From the NCBI RefSeq assembly GCF_030463565.1, contig NC_134643.1, forward strand, positions 45,794,221 to 45,858,220: 64,000 bases of DNA, given 5' to 3'. The DNA comes from Pelecanus crispus (taxonomy: Eukaryota > Chordata > Aves > Pelecaniformes > Pelecanidae). Made by a program: the position numbers and the translations under genes. Shown here one piece after another: positions 59,501 through 64,000 of this stretch; position 1 is the first letter of the stretch; each line of letters starts with the position of its first letter. The notes beneath the pieces were generated by a model that made no database searches, had not been told where the DNA came from, and saw only the letters and a list, made by a program, of their open reading frames with translations.

Positions 59501-62500
59501 TTACTGGTCAGCGTGGGTGGATGTGTGCTGTGCCCGGAGCCACCGGCGCACCCGCAGTCAGCCCTTGTGACCCAAGCTTCAGTAAGTCCTTCCTCTTAGC
59601 AGCACGCTGGAATGCCCAAGCTTCTGGATCCACCTCTGTTAGATCGTCACCTTTATGAGCATTCAGGTGCTTGTTAAAGTGTTCCCCGGCGAGGTCTGTG
59701 TGCCAAGGAACTTGTTCGGAGGCTGGCCGTAGAGTTGGTTAGTGGTTTGTTAGGAAGGCGTTATGAGTTAATAGGTGTTTTGCCTCATTGTTTTTATTTT
59801 CTTACCTTTTGTTTGCTTCAATAGGAAAGATGTTTTTACATGCTGAAGTTTGTATTTATCTATATAGCCTATAGAGCAAAATCATGATTTAGGAGTGTTA
59901 CTTTGCAATTACTGTAACAGGTCCCCCCTCCAGTATCAAGCACTACCATCTAGTCTCTCTGTAGTTACTGAAATCCCTTTTCCAAATGTCTTGGTTCTTA
60001 CAAGAATCTCTTTAGTGTCACACTAGCCATCCCCTTCAAGTTACCAGTTTCTTGTATGGCCAAAACCTCACATTTCAGTCCTCCGCTGGGGTGTCTGAGA
60101 TGAGGCTTGAGGGAGAGGAATTGATAGATGGTAGTTTGTGATAGCAGGTGGGAGGATGGAGAGCGCATTTATTTCAAATACCATTTTCCTGCTCACACAG
60201 GAGCATGACACAGCGTTATTGTCATGCTCATTTCGCCACACAGAGGAAGGTGATATATGTCTCTACTGTATATCTCATTGGTGTTCCATGTTGAAAACTA
60301 TTTCTGCCCCTTCAACCAGAATTTTCTGAGCCATGCTGAAGCTCTCTTGTGTTCTTGATAAAGATAATATTTTTCTTGCTTTGATTTTTGAAAAAGAGGC
60401 TACTTCTTTAATGCATTTTAAAATGCTTCATTATAAATATTTTTTGAAAACCCAGTATGCAAATATTTCCTTTGCTGGGATGGCTGTCAAGGGGAGCCAA
60501 AGAGAAAAAGATTTAAACCTTGAAAAAAAAGTGAACTTTTAACATGATACTTCAGAATTATGTGCAATTGTAGTTGATGCAATTTGCATAACTAAGGATG
60601 ATTAAGCAGTCACTACTGACCAATCTATAGCATATCTTTTAGGAATGACAGGATTTTTCATTTCTTTCATTTGTACATTAGTTTTTACAAAAGACGATAG
60701 TACTTTTTAAGAGTAGTATGTTAGTTAACTTGCATATTTGTTTACAGGATCAGTCTGTATCTCCATAGTGGCTTAAATCTCACACATGACATATTAAGAC
60801 CTGATTTTCGTAGAAATTGTATCAAGCAGTTTCCGTAAGTTTACTTGGGTATGCAGCACTTCTGAAAATGAGGTTTGTTTTTACTCTACATGAATGTAAA
60901 AAATTCCACCTCTTTTAGTCATCTTTGGATTCAGATTTTCATCTCAATAGTAATCTCTCAATAACTTATCAATACAGTAAGTATACTTTAGAAAGGACAG
61001 GGATTAGATTCCATAATCACTTGAGTGTGGGATTCATTTAATTTATGTGAATAGTTTCATGAAAATAGAAAGTTACTCAAGTATGCAATGTTTTTTGCAA
61101 GCTTAATTGTTTCCAGGTTTATCTCTTTGGATCGTAATGTATATCATTACTGCTGTCAGAAATCTTCAATATGAAGTATCATCTATATGAAAAAAGAACC
61201 TGTTCAAGGAAGAACAACGTACCCGATGTGGGCTCTGTTTTGCTGAGTATCAATTGTATTTGAGCATCTTCTGTGTGTAATCTATATCATGATGAAGTCC
61301 ATGCTAAACTTGGTAGAATCCCTGCCACCTTTGTCTTTTAAGGATTGTTTGCGTAGTGCAAGCTCTCTTGATACCTTTTGGAAGCATTACCTTAAAAAAG
61401 TGAAATAAAAATAAGTCATTTTAATGAGAAGTAGTTTTAATGTAGCTTCCCTTCAGAATATTTATGTTTAAAAGAAATTGTATGATGTGTGGTTCTTAGA
61501 AATGCTTATATAAATTATTTCATGTTCAAAGACTTTTTCCAATATTGTTTAAGTTCCAGAAGATCCACCACAAAATTTTGCCAAGAGCAATATTACAGCA
61601 AAGTCTTTCTCTGTGATGTGGGACCCACCAACCATAGTAACAGGAAAGTTTAGTTACAGAGTTGAGCTTTATGGACCATCTGGTAAGTCTGAATTGATGT
61701 TTTTATTTATTTTTCTTTTTTTGTGATTATTTCCTTGCACTTGCAGTCTTAGTGTGCCTGCCAATCAAGAATGAATATTTGAAAGCAGTGCTATGTATCC
61801 TTTTTACTATTAGAACTCTTAATAGATTTTTAGATTACTTTTAAGGGAAAAGTCTGTCCATCATGAGGAAAACCATTGTCGTGGTTTAGCAACTATGTAA
61901 TGAAATTCACATTAGAGATTCTTAAGAGTGACGGAAACCAACTTTCCTCACTCTTTTTAGAGAGATGACATGCTAAGCTCGCAGCTGAGTTAGGGTGCTT
62001 ATATATCCAAATTGTTCTGTATCTTACCTTTATTCTTTTTTCTTTCTGTTAAAGATTTCTGGATGATTTTCATTCCTGTGTAGTATGCAATCAACTGTAT
62101 GAGTCTGTTTTGACATTTTTGTAATTTTTTTAACTCAGACATGGATATATAAAGAAATTATATAACTGCCTGTAGTTAAGTAGTTAATGAGCTGCATAGT
62201 AATGTTTTTATGGGACTGCACAGGAAAAGCAATAGAAATTAATTTATAAACAAAAAATCCCCACCTCTTAAACCCTTTATTTTCTTGAGATGGTTTGGGG
62301 GGATTTTTTCAGGCATTCAGTATTATTTCCAATCAGGTTCATGCCAAACTAGCCTTTTCACCAATAAATTTGGCTTTTCATTGTTCATCATCCTGGAAAG
62401 TAGCTATATTTTAATATAAGCAAATAATGGACTGTTTTTATTTTTGAGCTAGAATCTCTTAATTTTTCATTCCAGGTCATGTTCTGGATAACAGCACAAA

Positions 62501-62622
62501 AGATCTTAAGTTTGTATTTAGTAACCTGGTGCCGTTTACAACATATGACGTGTACGTCAGTGCCGAGACAAGTGCTGGGGTGGGGCCAAAGACTAACCTT
62601 ACAGTTTTCACTCCTGCAGATG
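11524..62622 (+). CDS. PTPRQ: Receptor-type phosphatase PTPRQ, N-terminal extracellular part (gene-level, spliced, incomplete at 3')
   Basis: PTPRQ is a membrane protein of sensory hair-cell bundles and kidney cells, with a long FN3 ectodomain, one membrane segment and an intracellular phosphatase domain that mainly acts on phosphatidylinositol phosphates. Only the N-terminal ectodomain is here. Splicing 25 exons by hand gives 1473 codons plus one base without a stop. The predicted order is signal peptide (1-16), FN3-1 (17-107), FN3-2 (108-192), C-type lectin domain (193-327), FN3-3 to FN3-10 (328-1041), FN3-11 (1042-1132), FN3-12 (1133-1231), FN3-13 with a Ser/Thr linker (1232-1381) and FN3-14 (1382-1473). 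From FN3-11's second half onward it matches mammalian PTPRQ closely. Everything before that is absent from the mammalian protein as I know it. All domain borders are phase-1 introns. Orthology of the 3' part is near certain; the joining of the upstream exons is inference from frame and splice sites. Confidence 0.85.
12600..12940 (-). repeat. Ancient CR1/L3-type LINE remnant
   Basis: Read on the + strand it has the known complement order: words like tgaacttgtccgtcctcc, gaacccat-type sequence, ttgtgaagaactgcatcttt, then ttatagacctctgttgtat and ttcccctgaagtgcctcttt. This matches by eye the 3' part of ORF2 in old amniote CR1/L3 LINEs, for instance the region behind the [12 protein letters not shown] motif. 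It is heavily decayed. Confidence 0.55.
13603..13747 (-). repeat. CR1 3'-end fragment, antisense
   Basis: Three tail units (atagaatc repeats) are followed by the complement of the CR1 3' UTR up to the words for cacatctat. It is nearly identical over its length to the copy at 8981. Confidence 0.92.
14913..15050 (+). CDS. PTPRQ: PTPRQ long form exon 2: FN3-1, first half
   Basis: The acceptor tttctgttacag ends at 14912 and the donor gtaaat begins at 15051; both ends are phase 0. The 46 codons start [12 protein letters not shown]. They contain the B-strand tryptophan in LMEW and the C-strand pattern DYYIVTYQ typical of FN3 folds. It joins the signal-peptide exon directly in frame. Confidence 0.8.
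15650..15785 (+). CDS. PTPRQ: PTPRQ long form exon 3: FN3-1, second half
   Basis: Acceptor aacttgcag, donor gtaagt; it enters in phase 0 and leaves in phase 1. It encodes [10 protein letters not shown] through SVKSFKT. The [14 protein letters not shown] stretch is the F-strand Tyr motif of FN3 followed by the G strand. Two nested N-glycosylation-like sites are visible near the start. Confidence 0.82.
16899..17153 (+). CDS. PTPRQ: PTPRQ long form exon 4: FN3-2
   Basis: A complete FN3 domain in one exon, phase 1 at both ends. The acceptor follows a long T-run and reads tatactag; the donor is gtatgt. The B-strand motif VSFNW and the F-strand motif [11 protein letters not shown] are present. The joined codon at the start is CGT (Arg). 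Several N-x-S/T sites are present. Confidence 0.84.
17154..18129 (+). other. PTPRQ intron between FN3-2 and the lectin domain
   Basis: AT-rich intron sequence. I see no exon, repeat family or regulatory signal in it. Confidence 0.6.
18130..18347 (+). CDS. PTPRQ: PTPRQ long form exon 5: C-type lectin domain, first half
   Basis: It enters in phase 1 (acceptor cacctctag) and leaves in phase 0 (donor gttagt). The protein begins [14 protein letters not shown], the standard beginning of a long-form C-type lectin-like domain. It continues with [10 protein letters not shown], then [15 protein letters not shown] (the usual helix-2 pattern after L-x-x-I) and ends in LWTGLNDLK, the WIGL-type core motif. 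Three of the six expected cysteines are here. The fold call is strong; the ligand is unknown. Confidence 0.9.
18348..21723 (+). other. Intron inside the C-type lectin domain
   Basis: A 3.4-kb phase-0 intron. It holds a possible CTCF-like site at 18618-18631, a possible decayed tRNA-like or LINE scrap near 21200-21240 (cctaaccactgagctac), and a T-run of about 26 bases just before the acceptor. I find no additional exon; the two lectin halves fit each other without one. Confidence 0.6.
18618..18631 (+). promoter_or_regulatory. Possible CTCF-type motif
   Basis: CCTGTAGGTGGTGC fits the core CTCF consensus CCASYAGRKGGCRS at 12 of 14 positions by my count. Degenerate matches at this level arise by chance, so this is only a candidate. 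Confidence 0.3.
21724..21910 (+). CDS. PTPRQ: PTPRQ long form exon 6: C-type lectin domain, second half
   Basis: It enters in phase 0 right after a very long T-run and leaves in phase 1 (donor gtaact). It encodes [13 protein letters not shown], then [18 protein letters not shown] and the closing PYICEYE, giving the last three of six cysteines. The usual calcium and sugar motifs are missing: there is no EPN or QPD triplet before the first of these cysteines, and the WND motif is replaced by FTG. Canonical calcium-dependent sugar binding is therefore unlikely; protein binding is a reasonable guess. Confidence 0.9.
22053..22337 (+). CDS. PTPRQ: PTPRQ long form exon 7: FN3-3
   Basis: A single-exon FN3 domain, phase 1-1, only 142 bases after the lectin exon. 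The acceptor is gttctttttcag and the donor gtaagt. It shows [11 protein letters not shown], the B-strand AVFMW, the F-strand [11 protein letters not shown] and the G-strand end LKVETS. Glycosylation sites NFT and NTT are visible. Confidence 0.87.
22338..24023 (+). other. PTPRQ intron between FN3-3 and FN3-4
   Basis: Non-coding sequence with an A-run near 23938-23959. I see no recognisable element or exon. Confidence 0.6.
24024..24308 (+). CDS. PTPRQ: PTPRQ long form exon 8: FN3-4
   Basis: Single-exon FN3 domain, phase 1-1, acceptor cttattcaatag, donor gtgatg (weaker). Motifs seen: [16 protein letters not shown] and [11 protein letters not shown], then the exit strand ILITT. It has the same length as exon 7 (285 bases). 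Confidence 0.87.
24977..25246 (+). CDS. PTPRQ: PTPRQ long form exon 9: FN3-5
   Basis: Single-exon FN3 domain, phase 1-1, acceptor gatcaag, donor gtaaga. Motifs: SPPTAVYI at the start, VILHWKLP, then [17 protein letters not shown], which is a textbook FN3 F-G segment. Two extra cysteines (PQECQES and IQCTL) could form a disulfide within the domain. Confidence 0.88.
25247..26432 (+). other. PTPRQ intron between FN3-5 and FN3-6
   Basis: Non-coding DNA without any element I recognise; it ends in a strong pyrimidine tract and acceptor. Confidence 0.6.
26433..26693 (+). CDS. PTPRQ: PTPRQ long form exon 10: FN3-6
   Basis: Single-exon FN3-like domain, phase 1-1, acceptor ttcttcttttag, donor gtgagt. 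The F strand [13 protein letters not shown] is typical. The B strand reads AVVLFVRMP and lacks the usual tryptophan, so this is the most divergent FN3 repeat in the set. Confidence 0.82.
26694..28212 (+). other. PTPRQ intron between FN3-6 and FN3-7
   Basis: AT-rich intron with purine-rich stretches around 27360-27440. No exon or mobile element recognised. Confidence 0.6.
28213..28343 (+). CDS. PTPRQ: PTPRQ long form exon 11: FN3-7, first half
   Basis: Phase 1 in (acceptor ccttctgcag), phase 0 out (donor gtatgt). It encodes [11 protein letters not shown], the B strand [10 protein letters not shown] and the C strand [11 protein letters not shown]. The split at the C-C' position by a phase-0 intron recurs in FN3-9, -11, -12 and -13. 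Confidence 0.87.
28513..28642 (+). CDS. PTPRQ: PTPRQ long form exon 12: FN3-7, second half
   Basis: Phase 0 in (acceptor ggttttctag), phase 1 out (donor gtgaga). It encodes the E-F-G strands with [20 protein letters not shown], the classic FN3 Tyr-corner motif, and ends KEIET. The intron between the two halves is only 169 bases. Confidence 0.88.
29824..30560 (-). mobile_element. CR1 3' part (end of ORF2 and 3' UTR), antisense, inserted in the older LINE
   Basis: On the minus strand an open frame of 199 codons (29931-30530) gives the ORF2 C-terminal region with the motifs [40 protein letters not shown] and [20 protein letters not shown]. It is followed by the usual 3' UTR and ATTCTATG-type tail ending at 29824. 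It is truncated at its 5' end near 30560. It is close in sequence to the long copy at 49327-53231, hence the same family and fairly young. Confidence 0.93.
31053..31500 (+). mobile_element. Solo LTR of an endogenous retrovirus-like element
   Basis: This 448-bp block begins TGTTAG and ends CTAACA, perfect 6-bp inverted termini with the TG...CA signature. It is flanked by GATCC (31048-31052) and GGTCC (31501-31505), a 5-bp target duplication with one mismatch. A TATA-like tatataag is at 31251-31258. The flanks rejoin smoothly into the older LINE. No internal retroviral sequence remains, as expected for LTR-LTR recombination. The strand is set from the TATA-like box and is uncertain. Confidence 0.75.
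32399..32549 (+). CDS. PTPRQ: PTPRQ long form exon 13: FN3-8, first half
   Basis: Phase 1 in (acceptor tgtcacacag), phase 2 out. It encodes [11 protein letters not shown], the B strand ITVTWPSA and [11 protein letters not shown] better-looking donor (gtaagg) lies five bases upstream at 32545, but using it would bring a stop soon after in exon 14. The gtatga donor at 32550 keeps the frame. Confidence 0.82.
33032..33138 (+). CDS. PTPRQ: PTPRQ long form exon 14: FN3-8, second half
   Basis: Phase 2 in (acceptor atcttttgtag), phase 1 out (donor gtaggt). It encodes [22 protein letters not shown] and ends LKIST. The FN3 Tyr-corner tyrosine is replaced by Phe (GTDFLISI). This is the only FN3 in the series whose internal intron is phase 2. 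Confidence 0.82.
33628..33725 (+). CDS. PTPRQ: PTPRQ long form exon 15: FN3-9, first half
   Basis: Phase 1 in (acceptor gtctttacctcag), phase 0 out (donor gtgaga). It encodes [25 protein letters not shown] and FDMFQ. The proline-rich start and Trp motif are typical of FN3. Confidence 0.86.
34370..34740 (-). repeat. Ancient CR1/L3-type LINE remnant
   Basis: Words such as ttataagctttaatttccc, tctttctaagcctttgata, gttttctgttttgcttcct and attcctttcctaggcaata with aacatgctgtcca run in the order of the complement of old CR1/L3 ORF2 3' sequence. They are strongly diverged with no open frame. Identification is by eye. Confidence 0.5.
35023..36815 (-). mobile_element. Degraded CR1, antisense, 3' half of ORF2
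   Basis: Three shifted minus-strand frames cover the reverse transcriptase. At 36373-36792 is the linker and early RT region with [20 protein letters not shown]. At 35915-36307 the frame carries [27 protein letters not shown] and [15 protein letters not shown], where the usual D of YLDF is changed. At 35107-36018 it carries [27 protein letters not shown] (the FADD catalytic motif is FAND) and the long C-terminal tail. Frameshifts and both damaged catalytic motifs make it dead. The 3' wording (ggttcaggttggaaggcacc) marks a different, older subfamily than the copies at 29824 and 49327. Confidence 0.93.
38646..38808 (+). CDS. PTPRQ: PTPRQ long form exon 16: FN3-9, second half
   Basis: Phase 0 in (acceptor ttcttccatag), phase 1 out (donor gtaagg). 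It encodes [12 protein letters not shown], then [20 protein letters not shown] and ends KKVIT. Good FN3 F-G segment. Confidence 0.85.
38809..40465 (+). other. PTPRQ intron between FN3-9 and FN3-10
   Basis: Mostly plain intron. A possible cryptic or relict exon sits at 40180-40248 (see that entry). No mobile element recognised. Confidence 0.55.
40180..40248 (+). pseudogene. Possible optional or relict FN3 exon piece
   Basis: A pyrimidine-rich stretch and cag at 40177-40179 is followed by an open reading [14 protein letters not shown] and on to HTG. A possible donor (gtacat) at 40249 would make it a symmetric 69-base phase 1-1 cassette that could be included without breaking the frame. The beginning resembles an FN3 A-B segment, but the expected Trp and the second half are lacking; the frame stays open to a stop near 40349. 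It may be chance. Confidence 0.22.
40466..40726 (+). CDS. PTPRQ: PTPRQ long form exon 17: FN3-10
   Basis: Single-exon FN3 domain, phase 1-1, acceptor ttttactgtag, donor gtctgt (weak). It encodes [12 protein letters not shown], the B strand [28 protein letters not shown] and ends IEIVT. It has several N-glycosylation sites (NTS, NFT, NST). Confidence 0.85.
40727..43621 (+). other. PTPRQ intron between FN3-10 and FN3-11
   Basis: A 2.9-kb AT-rich intron. I recognise no exon, repeat family or RNA gene in it. Confidence 0.6.
43622..43782 (+). CDS. PTPRQ: PTPRQ long form exon 18: FN3-11, first half
   Basis: Phase 1 in (acceptor ttctctttcag), phase 0 out (donor gtatgt). It encodes [15 protein letters not shown], the B strand [11 protein letters not shown] and the C strand [11 protein letters not shown]. 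This is the front half of the FN3 domain whose back half is where the mammalian protein begins after its signal peptide. Confidence 0.87.
43783..44728 (+). promoter_or_regulatory. Intron containing the alternative PTPRQ first exon and, by inference, its promoter
   Basis: The intron separates the two halves of FN3-11 and contains the alternative signal-peptide exon at 44208-44261. If that exon is a true first exon, its promoter must lie in 43783-44207. A T-run at about 43970-43978 and AT-rich tracts (aaaatataataatatt near 44182) are seen, but no convincing core promoter element and no CpG enrichment. Confidence 0.4.
44208..44261 (+). CDS. PTPRQ: PTPRQ short form, alternative first coding exon with signal peptide
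   Basis: The ATG has a strong context (A at -3, G at +4) and opens 18 codons, [18 protein letters not shown], ending at a donor gtattt in phase 0. The next exon (44729) starts in phase 0, so the join is in frame. From memory, the human protein begins with a signal peptide of the same 18-residue length that also contains LLLFIGT followed by an E-x-Q ending. This exon is therefore very probably the orthologue of mammalian exon 1. The long form would skip it, since it has no role between 43782 and 44729. Confidence 0.88.
44729..44840 (+). CDS. PTPRQ: PTPRQ exon: FN3-11, second half (first exon shared by both forms)
   Basis: Phase 0 in (acceptor tcctatttcag), phase 1 out (donor gtgagt). It encodes [20 protein letters not shown] and ends RTVTTNVT, which matches the second exon of mammalian PTPRQ, including the TTNVT end. 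It carries the Tyr-corner motif of FN3. Confidence 0.93.
45646..45872 (+). CDS. PTPRQ: PTPRQ exon: FN3-12, first part
   Basis: Phase 1 in, following a run of cytosines ending in cccag; phase 0 out (donor gtaaaa). It encodes [20 protein letters not shown], then [23 protein letters not shown] and [10 protein letters not shown]. This is almost identical to the first complete FN3 domain of human PTPRQ as I recall it, and fixes the gene identity. Confidence 0.96.
49327..50253 (+). CDS. CR1 ORF1, 5'-truncated: coiled coil and SGNH-type esterase-like domain
   Basis: The frame stays open for 308 codons to TAG at 50251. The N-terminal part ([17 protein letters not shown]) is a leucine-heptad coiled coil, as used by CR1 ORF1 proteins for multimer formation and RNA binding. 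Residues from about 140 have an SGNH-hydrolase layout: GDSLLRGTE with the serine, [17 protein letters not shown] where G-x-N-D is expected, and [13 protein letters not shown] where D-x-x-H is expected. The catalytic histidine position thus looks like arginine. There is no ATG near the start (GTG begins the frame), consistent with 5' truncation of the element. Confidence 0.85.
   Translation: MDDLLSLVAELKEEVERLRSIRECEQEIDWWSRTLPSLGPGQQAEAPQGAEDPLPSCRQAEGGDPGDGGEWKQVPARGGRRIPSRPPSPPQLPLHNRHGALEVEGQASGEGGEGEGPARGLPRVSQSPPRITTAPVKKKRRVIVVGDSLLRGTEGPICRPDPSHREVCCLPGARVRDITRKLPDLVRPSDYYPLLVIQVGSDEIAERSPRPMKRDFRALGRLLTGSGAQVVFSSIPSVAARNTERNGKTHLINRWLRGWCHRWNFGFFDHREVYTAPGLLAADGDRLSPRGKRILAQELAGLIERALN
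50310..53111 (+). CDS. CR1 ORF2: endonuclease and reverse transcriptase, intact
   Basis: It nicks target DNA and copies the CR1 RNA. The first ATG at 50310 gives 933 codons; the frame itself is open from 50256, three bases after the ORF1 stop. The AP-endonuclease domain comes first: [17 protein letters not shown] with the catalytic Glu, GDFNLPD and GLSDHDM with the Asp-His pair. The reverse transcriptase follows: [66 protein letters not shown] and [10 protein letters not shown], so all three catalytic aspartates are present. The C-terminal tail ([29 protein letters not shown]) is complete. No stop or frameshift is seen, so the copy is recent. Without a 5' UTR it is unlikely to make its own transcript, except as part of PTPRQ pre-mRNA. 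Confidence 0.95.
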   Translation: MATLGAKSTAQLKCMYSNARSMGNKQEELEALVQQDGYDIVAITETWWDDSHDWSAALEGYKLFRRDRQGRKGGGVALYVRECFDCIELDSGDDKVECLWVRMRGKAGKADVLLGVCYRPPNQEVEVDEAFYKRLAEVSQSLALVLMGDFNLPDICWKYHTAERQQSWKFLEHVGDNFLMQLVSEPTRGGAPLDLLFTNREGLVGNVEVGGRLGLSDHDMIKFSILGDAKRRGTKTITMDFRRADFALFRTLVGKVPWEAVLKGKGVQEGWALFKKEVLRAQERAVPVCRKTNRRGNRPAWLNRELLRGLREKRRVYRLWQKGRAAQEEYRDLVRSCREEIRKAKAQLELNLASAVKDNKKCFYKYISNKRRAKEDLHSLLDVGGNIVTEDKEKAEVLNAFFASVFNSQTGHPQGTQALEQEDRDRDQNGALIVQEEAVNDLLCHLDAHKSMGPDGIHPRVLRELAEELAKPLSIIYQQSWLTGEVPDDWRLANVTPIYKKGRKEDPGNYRPVSLTSVPGKIMERFILSELHRQVQVNQGIRPSQHGFTKGRSCLTNLISFYDLVTRLVDDGKAVDVIYLDFSKAFDTVSHNILLGKLAAHGLDRHTLRWVKNWLGGRAQRVVINGVKSSWRPVTSGVPQGSVLGPVLFNIFINDLDEGIECTLSKFADDTKLGGSVDLLEGRMALQRDLDRLDRWAVANCMRFNKAKCRVLHFGHNNPMQRYRLGEEWLESCLAEKDLGVLVDSRLNMSQQCAQVAKKANSILACIRNAVASRSREVIVPLYSVLVRPHLEYCVQFWAPHYKKDIEVLERVQRRATRLVKGLENKSYEERLRELGLFSLEKRRLRGDLIALYNYLKGGCSEVGVGLFSQVASDRTRGNGLKLRQGRFRLEIRKNFFTERVVRHWNRLPREVVESPSLEAFKKRVDVALRDMV
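53777..53846 (+). CDS. PTPRQ: PTPRQ exon: FN3-12, last part
   Basis: Phase 0 in (acceptor ttttctgtag), phase 1 out (donor gtaatt). It encodes [20 protein letters not shown] and AES, the G strand of the FN3 domain. It matches human PTPRQ almost residue for residue. Confidence 0.95.
54950..55192 (+). repeat. CR1 3' fragment, sense
   Basis: It carries the last ORF2 codons ([20 protein letters not shown], then [14 protein letters not shown]), the 3' UTR word tggttggactgatgatctta and one ATTCTAT unit. It is shortened between the ORF end and the tail compared with the long copy. Confidence 0.92.
55271..55361 (+). repeat. CR1 3'-end fragment, sense
   Basis: About 90 bases: aacttggtagtgttaggcta, attgttggacttgatgatct, taaaggtcttttccaac and two tail units. 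It is a separate insertion from the one 80 bases upstream, which has its own tail. Confidence 0.88.
56575..56774 (+). CDS. PTPRQ: PTPRQ exon: FN3-13, first half
   Basis: Phase 1 in (acceptor gttttcaag), phase 0 out (donor gtaagt). It encodes [40 protein letters not shown] and ends SGRLPECN. It matches human PTPRQ closely, including the [11 protein letters not shown] stretch. Confidence 0.96.
56775..58125 (+). other. PTPRQ intron within FN3-13
   Basis: AT-rich intron with a short (TACA)n-type microsatellite at about 57747-57785 and a T-run near 57813-57824. No exon or mobile element recognised. Confidence 0.6.
57747..57785 (+). repeat. Short TACA microsatellite
   Basis: Alternating tgtacatgtacatacatacatacata units; short and imperfect, so length variation between individuals is likely. 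Confidence 0.7.
58126..58375 (+). CDS. PTPRQ: PTPRQ exon: FN3-13, second half with Ser/Thr-rich loop
   Basis: Phase 0 in (acceptor gtctttatag), phase 1 out (donor gtatat). It begins [14 protein letters not shown], continues with about 35 residues rich in Ser, Thr and Pro (a probable O-glycosylated loop), then [20 protein letters not shown] and ends VRTPES. The human orthologue has the same unusual loop at this place. Confidence 0.95.
58376..61553 (+). other. PTPRQ intron between FN3-13 and FN3-14
   Basis: A 3.2-kb intron. A GC-richer patch at about 59440-59720 stands out from the AT-rich background but has no recognisable coding or repeat identity. Otherwise I see nothing. Confidence 0.55.
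61554..61682 (+). CDS. PTPRQ: PTPRQ exon: FN3-14, first half
   Basis: Phase 1 in (acceptor attgtttaag), phase 1 out (donor gtaagt). It encodes [40 protein letters not shown] and GPS. It matches human PTPRQ very well. The internal intron is phase 1 here, unlike the phase-0 split of the neighbouring domains. Confidence 0.96.
62476..62622 (+). CDS. PTPRQ: PTPRQ exon: FN3-14, second half
   Basis: Phase 1 in (acceptor cattccag), phase 1 out (donor gtaagt). It encodes [40 protein letters not shown] and ends FTPAD. It matches human PTPRQ. It is the last exon visible; the next FN3 exon lies beyond the window. Confidence 0.96.
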
Positions 62623-64000
62623 GTAAGTAAGCATAAAGAAGTGAAGTAAATGGGCTGTAGATGACAACTGGTTTCAGTTTTCCCTTCAAAGCCTTTTAGG
62701 TACTTTGCGAAGGAAAGAATGGGTGTGTTACAAGACTCTTAAAAGAGAGGGATAACAAGCTAATGAAATATATTAGCTGAAAATTTATTATGTCGTTTTA
62801 TTTCTCCATTTTTTTTTTCGAGTTCATATACTGTCACTAAATTTTCTTGCTATCAGAAACCTTCAGAGATTTGTGAAAGAAACGTAGTTTCTGCCTGAAT
62901 GAACGTAGTTATTTTTAGACACGGTAATTAAGTTGCAGGTCCCCCACTTACCCGTTAGATGGCAGCAAGTGGAAGAGAAAGAACAGCGCAGGATTCCGCT
63001 TCCCTCCCCCGCCCCACCTGGTTTGTTCAGCCCCGAATGTTTCGTATTAAACACCTTGGTTGACTTAATTTTCAGCAAATCCAAGGCCTCATGCCAGTTT
63101 CTAATGGAGACACCTTTACCAGGGACCTTAGCTTTGAGGCAGACCCAGTATCGACATCTTGTCCTGGGGCAATCAAGTGGTTAGTTCTGCCCCTGAGCCA
63201 TCTCCTCTGTCGTTTGGGAGTTTTGGCTCCCAATATTCTGCTCACCAGGTGAGGGTCCTTCGCTCTATAGAAATGCAGTTTTATCTTACATGTGTGTGAG
63301 TTTGTGCAGGATTATTGGTCTGCAGCTGAGGATGCAACCAGAAAAATTTGAGAATCAGCGTGTAATAGGCAGGTAGTTTCCAGATGCTTATTTTTGTGTT
63401 GTGTTTATGCCACACAGCACAAGTTTAGAACACCTCTCAATCAGTGATCGCTGCAATGCTTGCTGTCAGTGTAACAGCAGGAGGAACACCCATCCTTATT
63501 TATCATATTCTTTCCTGAAGTATCCAAAGTATCTGCTTTTGTCAGCTCTCAGAGACAATTTACAGAGATGGCCTGCCTCAGCACAGCCATGCTCATCTTC
63601 TGTATAAACTCACCGTCAGAAGCCAAAGGGTTTTTTTGTATTGGTTTTTTTTTAGAGTGACCTAGAATGTCTTATTTTTACGCCAACTCTACAAACCTTC
63701 ATTATGCAAGTAATTTCAAGTTTGTCTTTTTCTGTTGTATATTAGGAAAAATCATTTCTCATATAAAATCATTATCATTCTGTTCTATTCTATTGATTAT
63801 ATTCATTATATTCTATTGGATATAAATGTTTCTGATCTCTGGCCATTCTATGTAAAGTACAGCATTGTTATTACTGTGTAGTTAACCGAGTAATTGAACC
63901 AAAACCTGTTATAAAAGTGAAATGAACAAGGGGGTTTTTTTCAGATTTTACTTCATTCTTACATGGTTTTAATGAATTTAGAATTAAGCTTTCATTTTCA
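62623..64000 (+). other. PTPRQ intron after FN3-14 (continues past the window)
   Basis: No PTPRQ-like exon is seen. It includes a good CTCF-type motif (62951-62965), a GC-richer block at 62940-63200 and AT-rich ttctattctattg-type low complexity near 63780-63825. Confidence 0.6.
62951..62965 (+). promoter_or_regulatory. Candidate CTCF binding site
   Basis: CCCGTTAGATGGCAGC includes CCGTTAGATGGCAGC, which fits the CTCF core CCASYAGRKGGCRS at about 12 of 14 positions, with the central AGATGGCAG intact. It sits at the edge of a GC-richer block in an intron. Function is inferred from motif only. Confidence 0.45.

Noticed and set aside
1..64000. CRISPR arrays, bacterial operons, Shine-Dalgarno sites, replication origins
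   Set aside because: The window is clearly a vertebrate nuclear sequence with spliced genes and LINEs; no such structure was seen.

Overview
The window reads as a bird nuclear genome. It is AT-rich, its coding exons are short and lie in long introns, and it is strewn with CR1 LINE copies carrying the avian-type 3' tail of tandem ATTCTATG units. Two neighbouring inner-ear genes are recognisable, both on the + strand. At 2882-3082 is the terminal exon of OTOGL (otogelin-like), which encodes the C-terminal cystine knot. From about 11.4 kb to the right edge runs the 5' part of PTPRQ, a receptor-type phosphatase with many fibronectin type III (FN3) repeats. The order OTOGL then PTPRQ on one strand is the arrangement known from other vertebrates. 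No phosphatase domain lies in the window; the gene continues beyond 64000.

Layout: 1-2881 last intron of OTOGL; 2882-3082 its last exon; 3083-10250 3' UTR and intergenic DNA with CR1 scraps; 10320-10760 a CpG island; 11443-11571 a first coding exon with a signal peptide; 14913-43782 seventeen exons that build ten FN3 domains, one C-type lectin domain and the first half of an eleventh FN3 domain; 44208-44261 a second, alternative signal-peptide exon; 44729-62622 exons matching the start of mammalian PTPRQ; 62623-64000 intron. I traced splice sites by hand. All 25 exons join in one frame (1473 codons plus one base), and every domain boundary is a phase-1 intron.

The main result is that PTPRQ here appears to have two alternative beginnings. 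The short form starts at 44208 with an 18-residue signal exon that closely resembles the mammalian first exon; it then splices into the middle of an FN3 domain. The long form starts at 11524, downstream of the CpG island, and adds 1095 residues, including a six-cysteine C-type lectin domain between the second and third FN3 repeats. As far as I know, a C-type lectin domain is not part of the described mammalian PTPRQ.

The main mobile elements are a young CR1 at 49327-53231 with an intact endonuclease/reverse transcriptase ORF; a degraded antisense CR1 at 35023-36815; and a three-layer nest at 29640-32092, where an ancient CR1/L3-type LINE was split by a younger antisense CR1 and by a solo LTR with 6-bp inverted ends and a near-perfect 5-bp target duplication.
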